A DNA stretch of 64,000 nt from Ectopseudomonas mendocina (GTDB taxonomy: Bacteria; Pseudomonadota; Gammaproteobacteria; Pseudomonadales; Pseudomonadaceae). How positions within the stretch are numbered: the first letter of the stretch is position 1; each line of letters opens with the position of its first letter. This document shows positions 47,291 through 55,158 of this stretch, in pieces. Under the pieces are notes generated by a model. The model had not been told where the DNA came from. It saw only the letters and a program-made list of their open reading frames with translations, and made no database searches. The position numbers and the translations under genes are program-made. The stretch lies in assembly GCF_007049795.1 (NCBI RefSeq), contig NZ_SCFY01000005.1:1-64000 (forward strand). The letters run 5' to 3'.

Positions 47291-47682
47291 TGAGCCTCGC
47301 ATCGCGCATCAGTGCGCTGGCCAGTCGTGTCGGACTCGAGGTCAAGACAAAGATCGACGCAACGCACCCCGGTCTGGCCCGGGCGTGGGTCTGCTTTGGC
47401 TACGTCGGCAGCCAAATCGTCGTGCGTTCGTCGCACAACGTGGCCAGCGTGACCAGGACGGCGGCTGGCCGCTACCGCGTGACCTTCGCCACTGCCATGC
47501 CGGATTCCAACTACTGCTGGACGGCGCTTGCCCGCAGCAGCACCAACAGCGGCACGCAGCGCATTGCGATTGTGCGATCTACCAACGACCAGAAAACCGC
47601 TCAGTACGTCGACATCAGTTGCGCCACCACGGCCGCATCGTTCGACGACTCCTCTGAAATCAACCTCACGGTGTACCGCTGA
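47290..47682 (+). CDS. Fibre-like virion protein B
   Basis: 130 residues. It begins MSLASRISALASRVGLEVKT, the same anchor pattern as the preceding protein, followed by a beta-rich domain (AWVCFGYVGSQIVVRSSHNV, RYRVTFATAMPDSNYCWTAL) that looks like a knob or receptor-binding tip. The two may form stalk and knob of one appendage. Overlaps its neighbours by one base each. Confidence 0.6.
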   Translation: MSLASRISALASRVGLEVKTKIDATHPGLARAWVCFGYVGSQIVVRSSHNVASVTRTAAGRYRVTFATAMPDSNYCWTALARSSTNSGTQRIAIVRSTNDQKTAQYVDISCATTAASFDDSSEINLTVYR

Positions 47683-47903
47683 TGGCCTACACACAAGTAC
47701 ACCTCGACGCACTGGAAGCGGCGCTGGTCAAGGGCGAAAAGCGCGTGACCTTTGGCGACAAGACCGTCGAGTACCGCAGCGTCGATGAACTCCAGGCCGC
47801 CATTGCGGCGGTCAAGCGCGACCTCTTCGAGCAGGCCGTGGATACCGGACTGTGGCCCGGTGCGCCACGCCAGATCCGGGTCACCACCGGCAAAGGGTTC
47901 TGA
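47682..47903 (+). CDS. Head-tail joining protein, gpW-like
   Basis: 73 residues: YTQVHLDALEAALVKGEKRV, FGDKTVEYRSVDELQAAIAA. This is the gpW/head-completion signature with the usual length of 65-75. It should bind the portal after packaging. It sits directly before the portal gene, as W does in lambda. Confidence 0.85.
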   Translation: MAYTQVHLDALEAALVKGEKRVTFGDKTVEYRSVDELQAAIAAVKRDLFEQAVDTGLWPGAPRQIRVTTGKGF

Positions 47904-47905
47904 AC

Positions 47906-49450
47906 ATGCAATGGTTTGACCGAATGCGTGATCGGTTACGAAAAGGCGTCGGCATGAGACTGCTTGGCGGTACGCCGTTCTATGACGGCATCGGTGGCGG
48001 TCGCCGCGCGTTGGCGTGGCAGGTCGGCAATCCCGGTGCGGTTGCAGCGCTGGCGTTCACCCAGAACGAATTGCGTGCCAAGAGCCGCGATCTGGTACGC
48101 CGCAATGCCTGGGCAGCTGCGGGCGTCGAGGCCTTCGTTTCCAATGCCATCGGCACCGGCATCAAGCCGCAGAGTATGTTGACCGATCAGGCTCAGCGTG
48201 AAGCCATCCATAGCCTTTGGTGGGATTGGTGCGAGGAGGCAGATGCCGCAGGACTGACTGATTTCTACGGCCTGCAGGCTTTGGCCTGTCGCGCCATGCT
48301 CGAAGGCGGGGAATGCCTGGTGCGGCTGCGTTACCGCCGCCCGGAGGATGGTCTGCCGGTGGGCCTGCAATTGCAGTTGCTTGAACCCGAACACCTGCCA
48401 GCCACGCTGAATCAGGAGTTGGCTTCGGGAAACGTGATCCGTGCGGGCATCGAGTTCGACAAACTCGGACGACGGGTGGCTTACCACCTGTATCGCTCGC
48501 ACCCGGGTGATGGCTCACTGGCCCCGATGTCAGGCACCGGTGGCGTGGTGGGTGGTCTCGACACGGTGCGCGTTCCGGCCAACGAAATCATCCACCTGTT
48601 TCGTCCCTTGCGGCCCGGACAGATCCGGGGCGAACCGTGGCTCGCCCGGGCGCTGGTCAAGCTCAACGAACTCGACCAATACGATGACGCCGAGCTCGTG
48701 CGCAAGAAAACCGCCGCGATGTTTGCGGGCTTCATCACGCGCCTGTCCCCCGAGGACAACCTGATGGGGGAAGGCTTGCCGGATGCCAGCGGAGCGGCAT
48801 TGGCCGGGCTGGAGCCGGGCACGATGCAGATCCTGGAGCCCGGCGAGGACGTGAAGTTCAGTCAGCCTGCCGACGTTGGCGCGAGCTACGCCGAATTCCT
48901 GCGCATGCAATTCCGGGCGGTGGCAGCGGCGATTGGCATCACCTACGAGATGCTGACCGGCGACCTGACGCAAGTGAACTACTCGTCGATCCGGGCAGGG
49001 CTGCTGGAATTTCGCCGCCGCTGTGAGGCCATCCAGCACGGTGTGATCGTCCACCAGCTGTGCCGCCCGATCTGGCGTGCCTGGATGGAGCAGGCACTGC
49101 TTGAAGGCGCGCTGGCGCTGCCGCAGTTCACCGATAAGAAGCGCGACTACTTTGCGGCCAAGTGGATTCCGCAGGGCTGGCAGTGGGTCGATCCCAAGAA
49201 GGAATTCGACGCGATGCTGACCGCCATTCGCGCCGGGTTGCTGTCTCGCTCGGAAGCCATCTCGGCCTTTGGCTACGACGCCGAGGACATCGACCGCGAG
49301 ATTGCCGCCGACAACCAGCGTGCAGATGAGCTTGGTCTGGTCTTCGACTCCGACCCGCGCCACGACAAAGCGCCCCAACCATCGGCATTCGGCGCTCCCA
49401 TGAATGCGGCTGCCACGGTGGCCGTACCGCAAGACCCACAGGACAACTGA
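47906..49450 (+). CDS. Portal protein, lambda GpB-like
   Basis: 514 residues from the ATG at 47906 (AAAGGG upstream). Typical features: NELRAKSRDLVRRNAWAAAG then GIKPQSM, IIHLFRPLRPGQIRGEPWLA, AEFLRMQFRAVAAAIGITYE then MLTGDLTQVNYSSIRAGLLE. Twelve copies should form the DNA channel. The acidic Ala/Pro-rich end may be cut during maturation. Confidence 0.92.
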   Translation: MQWFDRMRDRLRKGVGMRLLGGTPFYDGIGGGRRALAWQVGNPGAVAALAFTQNELRAKSRDLVRRNAWAAAGVEAFVSNAIGTGIKPQSMLTDQAQREAIHSLWWDWCEEADAAGLTDFYGLQALACRAMLEGGECLVRLRYRRPEDGLPVGLQLQLLEPEHLPATLNQELASGNVIRAGIEFDKLGRRVAYHLYRSHPGDGSLAPMSGTGGVVGGLDTVRVPANEIIHLFRPLRPGQIRGEPWLARALVKLNELDQYDDAELVRKKTAAMFAGFITRLSPEDNLMGEGLPDASGAALAGLEPGTMQILEPGEDVKFSQPADVGASYAEFLRMQFRAVAAAIGITYEMLTGDLTQVNYSSIRAGLLEFRRRCEAIQHGVIVHQLCRPIWRAWMEQALLEGALALPQFTDKKRDYFAAKWIPQGWQWVDPKKEFDAMLTAIRAGLLSRSEAISAFGYDAEDIDREIAADNQRADELGLVFDSDPRHDKAPQPSAFGAPMNAAATVAVPQDPQDN

Positions 49451-49451
49451 C

Positions 49452-50759
49452 ATGCAACTCATTCATCTGGCGTCCCGCCTCTACGGGACGCCGCTCCTCA
49501 TTGCGCGTCCCAAACTCGATGTGATCCTTTCCGTGCTGGGTTCCCGCATCGGCTTGCCCGATCTGGACATGGCCATGCCGCTGCCCACGCCGCGCCAGAG
49601 CGCCACATCGGGTCAGGCGGGCATTGCCGTCATCCCGGTGGTCGGCACGCTGGTCAGGCGTTCGATGGGTATCGAAGCGGCCTCTGGCCTGATGTCCTAC
49701 GGCGAGATCGAAGCTCGCCTGGACGCTGCATTGGCCGACCCGCAGGTGGCGGGCATCCTGCTCGATCTGGATTCGCCCGGCGGTGAGGCCTCGGGCGTGT
49801 TCGAGCTGGCTGAGCGCATCCGCGCCGCCAGCACCATCAAGCCGATCTGGGCGCACGCCAACGATGCCGCGTACTCGGCGGCTTTTGCCATCGCGGCGGC
49901 CTGCCAGCGCCTGACGCTGTCGCAGACCGCCGGTGTCGGCTCGATTGGCGTGATCGCGCTGCACGTCGACCAGTCGGTGAAGGATGCCAAGGACGGCCTG
50001 AACTACACCGCCGTCTTCGCGGGCAGCCACAAGAACGACTTCTCCCCGCACGAGCCACTCACCCCCCAGGCCACCACCGCGTTGCAGACCGAGGTGGATC
50101 GCCTCTACGACATCTTCGTGAATCAGGTCGGACAGATGCGCGGCATCGATCCGGATGCCGTGCGCGCCACCGAGGCGGGGCTGTTCTATGGCGAGCAGGC
50201 GGTGGCAGCAGGCCTCGCCGACGCAGTGATGCCGTTTGATGCGGTGATGGCCGAGTTCACCGACGCGTTAGCGGCCAAGCAGCGGCTGGCGCAGCCCGGT
50301 GTGGCCCGCGCCTCGCCGCGAAGCCTGCCCGCGCAAGCCATTTCAAACCCGCCCCGAAGCAAACATTTCACCCTGGAGAACACCATGACCGACCCGAAAG
50401 ATGACCACGAAAACCCGAGTGATCCGGCCGACACCGCCCCACAGGGCGACCAGCCGCAGCTTGAGAGCGATCCGCAACCGACGCCTGCCGCCCAAGCCGC
50501 ACTGGCGCAGTCCTTCGCCAGCGGGCGCGGCCAAGCTCAGGCCATTGCAGAGATGTGCCTGATCGCGGGCCAGTCGCAACGCACAGCGGAGTTCCTCGCA
50601 GCAGGCTTCTCGGAAGCGCAGGTGCGCCGCGCCTTGCTGGATGCCCGTGCCGATCAACCCGAAATCGCCTCGCGCATCACCGCCGATGCAGGAACCAGCC
50701 AGCGCCCGGAAAACAGTCCGGTGGTCGCTGCCGTCAAGAAACTCACCGCCAAGGAGTAA
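49452..50759 (+). CDS. S49 capsid protease with scaffold tail
   Basis: 435 residues from the ATG at 49452. The peptidase S49 domain (about 40-285) has DLDSPGGEASGVFELAE, catalytic Ser in AAYSAAFAIAAAC, GVGSIGVIALHVD, and Lys in FAGSHKNDFSPHE. The C-terminal 124 residues are acidic and helical and are also made separately from an internal start at 50385, as in lambda C/Nu3. It should process scaffold and portal in the prohead. Confidence 0.92.
   Translation: MQLIHLASRLYGTPLLIARPKLDVILSVLGSRIGLPDLDMAMPLPTPRQSATSGQAGIAVIPVVGTLVRRSMGIEAASGLMSYGEIEARLDAALADPQVAGILLDLDSPGGEASGVFELAERIRAASTIKPIWAHANDAAYSAAFAIAAACQRLTLSQTAGVGSIGVIALHVDQSVKDAKDGLNYTAVFAGSHKNDFSPHEPLTPQATTALQTEVDRLYDIFVNQVGQMRGIDPDAVRATEAGLFYGEQAVAAGLADAVMPFDAVMAEFTDALAAKQRLAQPGVARASPRSLPAQAISNPPRSKHFTLENTMTDPKDDHENPSDPADTAPQGDQPQLESDPQPTPAAQAALAQSFASGRGQAQAIAEMCLIAGQSQRTAEFLAAGFSEAQVRRALLDARADQPEIASRITADAGTSQRPENSPVVAAVKKLTAKE
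50385..50759 (+). CDS. Nested scaffold protein, Nu3-like
   Basis: 124 residues, in frame with the protease. The internal ATG is preceded by TGGAGAACACC, a good ribosome binding site. The product is acidic at first (MTDPKDDHENPSDPADTAPQ) and helical later (AQALIAEMC-like QAIAEMCLIAGQSQRTAEFL). Its place matches lambda Nu3 inside C. Confidence 0.75.
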   Translation: MTDPKDDHENPSDPADTAPQGDQPQLESDPQPTPAAQAALAQSFASGRGQAQAIAEMCLIAGQSQRTAEFLAAGFSEAQVRRALLDARADQPEIASRITADAGTSQRPENSPVVAAVKKLTAKE

Positions 50760-50762
50760 GCC

Positions 50763-51140
50763 ATGCCCACTGTCTCTCAACCCAAGAATCTAGGCGACCT
50801 GCTGAAGTACGAAGCGCCGAGTCTCTACTCGCGTGACCAGGACACCGTCGCTGCCGCGCAGAACCTGTCGCTGGGCACCGTGGTGGGCCGCGAAACAGCC
50901 ACGTCCAAGCTCAAGGCCATTGACCCGAGCGCCACGGACGGCACGGAAACCGCTGTTGGCGTGCTCGGCAATGACGTCGATGCGACGCTGATCGACCGCG
51001 AGGACGCGATCTTGATCGCCCGCCACGCCATCGTCGCGCGCGGCGCATTGGTCTGGCCGACCGGTATGACGGTTGCACAGAAGGCAACTGCCGTTGCCCA
51101 ACTCACCGCCCTTGGGGTGCTGGTGCGCGATAGCGCCTGA
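50763..51140 (+). CDS. Head decoration protein, gpD-like
   Basis: 125 residues: LLKYEAPSLYSRDQDTVAAA, GTVVGRETATSKLKAI, DREDAILIARHAIVARGALV. This matches the HDPD family that trims the capsid surface after expansion. It lies between scaffold and capsid genes as in lambda. A terminator-like hairpin follows. Confidence 0.88.
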   Translation: MPTVSQPKNLGDLLKYEAPSLYSRDQDTVAAAQNLSLGTVVGRETATSKLKAIDPSATDGTETAVGVLGNDVDATLIDREDAILIARHAIVARGALVWPTGMTVAQKATAVAQLTALGVLVRDSA

Positions 51141-51173
51141 TCCCGTCCCAACGATCCATCTCACTCCCCCCAA

Positions 51174-51194
51174 AAACCCGCCACTGGCGGGTTT
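51174..51194 (+). terminator. Hairpin between gpD- and gpE-like genes
   Basis: The 9-bp stem AAACCCGCC/GGCGGGTTT has a 3-nt loop and only three Ts. It is a weak terminator or mRNA-stability hairpin that may tune the capsid transcript. Confidence 0.65.
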
Positions 51195-51215
51195 CGTCAT
51201 TTCTGGAGATCCCAA

Positions 51216-52238
51216 ATGCAGAATCCCTTTGAAAACCCCGGCTTCTCGATGGCCAGCCTGACCGCCGCCATCAACCTCCTGCCCAACCGCTACGGGCGGC
51301 TGGAGCAACTCAACCTGTTCCCGGCCAAGCCGGTGCGCACCCGGCAGATCATCGTCGAGGAGTACGCCGGTCGTCTGAACCTGCTGCCCACCCGCGCGCC
51401 CGGTTCACCTGGCACAGTCGGTGAGCGTGGCAAGCGCAACCTGCGCTCCTTCGTGATCCCGCACATCCCGCACGACGACGTGGTGTTGCCCGAGGAGGTG
51501 CAAGGCCTGCGCGCCTTCGGCTCCGAAACCGAGATGGAAGCCATTGGAGGTGTCATGGCCCGTCATCTGGAGACCATGCGCAACAAGCACGCAATCACCC
51601 TGGAGCACCTGCGCATGGGCGCGCTCAAGGGCAAGATCCTCGATGCCGACGGCAGCGAGCTGGTCGATCTGTTCGATGAGTTCGACATCACCGCGCAATC
51701 GGTGTCTTTCGAGTTTTCGACGGCGGCCGACAACGGGCAAATCAAGAGTGCCTGCCTGGAGCTGCTTGGGCTCATGGAAGATGGGCTCACGGGCGAGTTT
51801 TCGACCGGCGTGCATGTGTTGTGCTCGACCGAGTTCTTCTGGGCGCTGACCACCCACAAGGAGGTCAAGACCGCCTACCAGAACTGGCAACAGGGCGCAG
51901 TACTGATCAACGACATGCGCTCGGGCTTCAGCTACAGCGGCATCACTTTCGAGGAATACCGGGGCCAGGCGTCTTTTGTGCAGGCTGACGGCACGCTGGG
52001 GTCGCGCCGGTTCATCGCAGCTGGTGAAGCCCATGCCTTCCCGGTCGGCACGGTGGACACCTTCGCCACCTACTTCGCGCCAGCGGACTTTAACGAGACC
52101 GTGAACACCATCGGTCAGCCGCTGTATGCCAAGCAGGAGCCGCGCAAATTCGACAGGGGCACTGATCTGCACACGCAATCGAACCCGCTGCCGATGTGCC
52201 ACCGCCCAGGCGTGCTGATCAAGCTGACCTCTGCCTGA
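51216..52238 (+). CDS. Major capsid protein, gpE-like
   Basis: 340 residues with TGGAGATCCCAA upstream. Phage capsid family E signature: FSMASLTAAINLLPNRYGRL, NLLPTRAPGSPGTVGERGKR, FVIPHIPHDDVVLPEEVQG, FFWALTTHKEVKTAYQNWQQ. Length equals lambda E (341). HK97-fold shell protein; its stop overlaps the next start. Confidence 0.93.
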   Translation: MQNPFENPGFSMASLTAAINLLPNRYGRLEQLNLFPAKPVRTRQIIVEEYAGRLNLLPTRAPGSPGTVGERGKRNLRSFVIPHIPHDDVVLPEEVQGLRAFGSETEMEAIGGVMARHLETMRNKHAITLEHLRMGALKGKILDADGSELVDLFDEFDITAQSVSFEFSTAADNGQIKSACLELLGLMEDGLTGEFSTGVHVLCSTEFFWALTTHKEVKTAYQNWQQGAVLINDMRSGFSYSGITFEEYRGQASFVQADGTLGSRRFIAAGEAHAFPVGTVDTFATYFAPADFNETVNTIGQPLYAKQEPRKFDRGTDLHTQSNPLPMCHRPGVLIKLTSA

Positions 52239-52516
52239 TGGACGTCGCGACGCTGTACGAAGCAGCACGCAATGCCGGATTGCTCACCGTCGTCACGGTG
52301 GCGGGCAACACGGTGCACTGCGCCTTCCGCGCTCCGGACGAAACCGTGCTGGATGGCTTCGCGCTGTCGCGGGACTACCAGATCGACTACCCGGCGTCTT
52401 GGCTGACGCTGGCAGTCGGGGACACGGTCGCGGTCGCAGGCAACACCTATCAGGTACGCGACGTGCGTGCCATCGGCGACGGCTCCGAGCGTCGCGCCTC
52501 GCTCACCCAACCCTGA
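52238..52516 (+). CDS. Head-tail connector protein, FII-like
   Basis: 92 residues from the ATG at 52238. VTVAGNTVHCAFRAPDETVL and SWLTLAVGDTVAVAGNTYQV resemble the small beta-barrel connectors (lambda FII or the ATP-binding-sugar-transporter-like gp53 group). Position after the capsid gene supports this. Confidence 0.7.
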   Translation: MDVATLYEAARNAGLLTVVTVAGNTVHCAFRAPDETVLDGFALSRDYQIDYPASWLTLAVGDTVAVAGNTYQVRDVRAIGDGSERRASLTQP

Positions 52517-52526
52517 GGAATCCGCC

Positions 52527-52952
52527 ATGAACTCCGTCCGCGAGCGCGTCTTGCGGGAGGTCGTCACGCGCCTGGCATCTGCGATTGCCCCGATCCCGGT
52601 GCTGCGCATGCCAGCCGTGCCGGTCACTCGCGAGGCCAGTCCGGCGCTGCTGCTTTTCGTCGATGGCGACAGCATCACCGCCCACGCCAACCACCTCGTC
52701 GACCGGCTGTTGATCGTCCGGCTCGCCGTGGTGGCACGCGGCGTGGATGCCTTCGACGTGGCCGACCTGGCCCTGGTCGCAGCCCACGCGGCAATGCTCG
52801 CCGACCCGAATCTGGGCGGGCTGGCCATCGCCGTGCGCGAGATCGACTGCGAATGGGAGTTCGACGACGCCGATGCCGGGGCCGTCGCGCTGCCCGCCCG
52901 CTACGAAATCCGCTACCGCACCCACGCCATCGACCTCACCCAAACAGGATGA
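52527..52952 (+). CDS. Tail completion/terminator protein candidate
   Basis: 141 residues from the ATG at 52527 (TGAGGA upstream). RVLREVVTRLASAIAPIPVL, HANHLVDRLLIVRLAVVARG and FDDADAGAVALPARYEIRYR fit tail-completion (Z or U type) proteins. The call rests mainly on position between connector and tail tube. Confidence 0.6.
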   Translation: MNSVRERVLREVVTRLASAIAPIPVLRMPAVPVTREASPALLLFVDGDSITAHANHLVDRLLIVRLAVVARGVDAFDVADLALVAAHAAMLADPNLGGLAIAVREIDCEWEFDDADAGAVALPARYEIRYRTHAIDLTQTG

Positions 52953-52959
52953 ACCCCTT

Positions 52960-53172
52960 ATGCAAACCCTCTCCATCGAACTACTGAAACCCCATACCCA
53001 CGCAGGCAAGCGTCTCGCCGTGGGTGATCGCCTTGATCTGAATGACGCCAGCGCCCGTTGGCTGATCGCGCAAGGCACGGCCAAAGCGGCCACCACTGCC
53101 ACCGATTCCAAAACCACCCGCCGTGATGCCACGTTCGGTGTTTCCACAACTGCAGCTACCCAAGGAGACTGA
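52960..53172 (+). CDS. Small phage protein before tail tube (DUF7210 type)
   Basis: 70 residues from the ATG at 52960. LLKPHTHAGKRLAVGDRLDL then NDASARWLIAQGTAK is a short beta-hairpin domain common next to tail tube genes; the tail is Thr/Ala-rich. Family recall only. Confidence 0.6.
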   Translation: MQTLSIELLKPHTHAGKRLAVGDRLDLNDASARWLIAQGTAKAATTATDSKTTRRDATFGVSTTAATQGD

Positions 53173-53174
53173 AC

Positions 53175-53927
53175 ATGGCTTACTTTTCCGGACAAGGCCG
53201 CGTCTACATCGGCGCACGTGATGAACTCGGCAACCCGGCCGGACTGACTTTCGTCGGCAACGTGCCCGAGCTGAAGGTGTCGCTGTCGGTAGACACCATC
53301 GAGCACCAGGAAGCGCAGTCGGGCCAGCGCCTGACCGACCTGCAGCTCATCAAGACCAAGAAGGGCGAATTTGCCTGCACGCTGGAGGAACTGATCGCCA
53401 CCAATCTGGCGCTCGCGCTCTACGGCACCACGACCACGATCACCCCAGGTACCGTGACGGGCGAGTTGCTGCCCAACCCGGTCACGCCGGGCAGTCTGTA
53501 CCCGCTGACCATGCAGAACGTGTCCGCCGTGCAGATCCAGGACTCGGATGCTACGCCTAAGGCGCTCCCGGCCAGCCAGTACAGCGTCAATGCCAAGCAC
53601 GGTTCGCTGGTGGTGCTGGATGCCACGTCGGGCGGCCCGTACACCGAGCCGTTCACCGTCGACTACGCCTATGGCGCGGCGCAGAGCACGGCGATGTTCA
53701 CCCAGCCCTTGCCCGAGCGCTGGATTCGCTTCGAGGGACTCAACACCGCCGACGGCAACCGCGAGGTGGTGATCGATCTCTACCGCGTGGCCATCAACCC
53801 GGCCAAGGAGCTCTCGATCATCACGGACGAACTACTAAAGTTCGAGCTGTCGGGTCAAGTGCTGGCGGATCTGACCAAGCCGGTCGGTGGTGATCTCGGT
53901 CAGTTCGGCCGTCTGGTGCTGCTGTGA
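53175..53927 (+). CDS. Major tail tube protein
   Basis: 250 residues, AAGGAG upstream. GRVYIGARDELGNPAGLTFV, PELKVSLSVDTIEHQEAQSG, FEGLNTADGNREVVIDLYRV. This is the tail tube fold (lambda V type). LYPLTMQNVSAVQIQD and the Thr-rich loop (TTTTITPGTV) suggest an added surface Ig-like part. Stop overlaps the chaperone start. Confidence 0.85.
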   Translation: MAYFSGQGRVYIGARDELGNPAGLTFVGNVPELKVSLSVDTIEHQEAQSGQRLTDLQLIKTKKGEFACTLEELIATNLALALYGTTTTITPGTVTGELLPNPVTPGSLYPLTMQNVSAVQIQDSDATPKALPASQYSVNAKHGSLVVLDATSGGPYTEPFTVDYAYGAAQSTAMFTQPLPERWIRFEGLNTADGNREVVIDLYRVAINPAKELSIITDELLKFELSGQVLADLTKPVGGDLGQFGRLVLL

Positions 53928-54328
53928 TGGATGACTTCAAGACATTTCCACCTGCACCGGTGGTCGTGACGTTGTCCGGTACGGCGCTGGAGCTGACACC
54001 GATCCGGCTGGGTGAGTTGCCACGGCTGCTGGCCGTGGTGCGCCCACTGGCCGAAGAAATCACCAGTGATCCGGACTGGATGGCGCTTGTAGGACGGCAC
54101 GGCGATGCCGTGCTGGATTTGCTGGCGATCACCACCCGACGCGAACGCGCGTGGATCAACGACCTTCAGCTTGCGGACGCCGTGCAACTGGCCGCCGCCG
54201 TGTTCGAGGTCAACGCGGATTTTTTCGTGGCGCACGTCGTGCCGAGCATCCAGGGCGCGGCCCAGCGACTCGAGCCGACGCTGCGCTCACTGACGAACTC
54301 GGCTGGGACGCTGCCATCGCCCGCTTGA
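53927..54328 (+). CDS. Tail assembly chaperone, gpG-like
   Basis: 133 residues from the ATG at 53927. LTPIRLGELPRLLAVVRPLA and LLAITTRRERAWINDLQLAD are typical of tail chaperones that coat the tape measure. The frame ends just after an overlapping -1 frame (54286-54513) has opened, the lambda G/T layout. Confidence 0.75.
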   Translation: MDDFKTFPPAPVVVTLSGTALELTPIRLGELPRLLAVVRPLAEEITSDPDWMALVGRHGDAVLDLLAITTRRERAWINDLQLADAVQLAAAVFEVNADFFVAHVVPSIQGAAQRLEPTLRSLTNSAGTLPSPA

Positions 54329-54513
54329 TTCGCGCCGGGCACCGCCTTGGCGACGTGATGGCCTACACACTCACCCAAGCGCAAGCCTTTCTGGATGCCG
54401 ACGGCCAGATCGAACGGCAGCAACTTGCCCAACTGCTCGGCATTCATGCGGTGGCAGCCCAGGGCGAGAAGCGTGGCATCGAACAGCTGCAACGCGATCT
54501 GCTCAAGGACTGA
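54286..54513 (+). CDS. Tail chaperone frameshift extension, gpT-like
   Basis: The -1 frame reads LTDELGWDAAIARLIRAGHR LGDVMAYTLTQAQAFL, the usual second chaperone part, then a helical end. It has no good start of its own until the ATG at 54358, so it is probably made by -1 slippage from the preceding gene, as in lambda G-T. No canonical slippery heptamer was found, so independent initiation is not excluded. Confidence 0.6.
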   Translation, partial: LTDELGWDAAIARLIRAGHRLGDVMAYTLTQAQAFLDADGQIERQQLAQLLGIHAVAAQGEKRGIEQLQRDLLKD

Positions 54514-54516
54514 CCC

Positions 54517-55158
54517 ATGCGTCTCTCGCTCACCACCACCGGCTTGCTGGACCCGCGCCACTTGGCGGCGTGGAGCACCGAGCGGCGTCGCTCCATCCAC
54601 ACCGCTGTCGCCAAGGGCATGCAATCGGGCGGGCGTGAAGTGCGTGATGCGGCGCGATCTGAGATGCGCAGTGCCTTCACCGTCAAGCGCAACAGCTTCA
54701 TCTCCTCGATGGGCGTGAAGGTGTTCGACAAGAAGCCCGAACTGCTGCCCGCCTTGCTGGTCGGCAGCAAGATTCCTTGGCTCGGTCTGCATGAAAAAGG
54801 CGGCACGGTGAGCGGCAATTTACTGATCCCGCTGCTGCCCGGTCGCATCGGCCCCAAACGATTCAAGGCGGTCATCGATGGCCTGATGCGCTCGGGTAAT
54901 GCCTTCTTCATCGAGAAGAACGGGCGGGTGTTGCTGATGGCCGAGAACATCAAAGAGAACGCCGGGCAGCTGGGCCGCTTCAAGCGCGCCGAGCGTGGTC
55001 GCACTGGCGCGAAACAGATCAAGCGCGGTCAGGAGATTCCCATCGCCGTGCTGGTCAAGCGCGTCGATCTCAAACGACGACTGAATCTGGCGGGTGGCGT
55101 GCAGCGCGCACTGCCTGCCTTGGCGCGGGCGATTCAACAAGAACTGGACAAAGTCTGA
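54517..55158 (+). CDS. DUF6441-type phage tail protein
   Basis: 213 residues. MQSGGREVRDAARSEMRSAF, SSMGVKVFDKKPELLPALLV and the basic C-terminus (VKRVDLKRRLNLAGGVQRAL) are visible. I recall the family as DUF6441, which sits between chaperone and tape measure genes. It ends in a one-base overlap with the tape measure gene. Role unknown, perhaps tail completion. Confidence 0.7.
   Translation: MRLSLTTTGLLDPRHLAAWSTERRRSIHTAVAKGMQSGGREVRDAARSEMRSAFTVKRNSFISSMGVKVFDKKPELLPALLVGSKIPWLGLHEKGGTVSGNLLIPLLPGRIGPKRFKAVIDGLMRSGNAFFIEKNGRVLLMAENIKENAGQLGRFKRAERGRTGAKQIKRGQEIPIAVLVKRVDLKRRLNLAGGVQRALPALARAIQQELDKV

Noticed and set aside
54240..54330. Canonical X XXY YYZ slippery heptamer for the tail chaperone
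   Set aside because: Reading the codons of the gpG-like frame across this stretch gave no matching heptamer.
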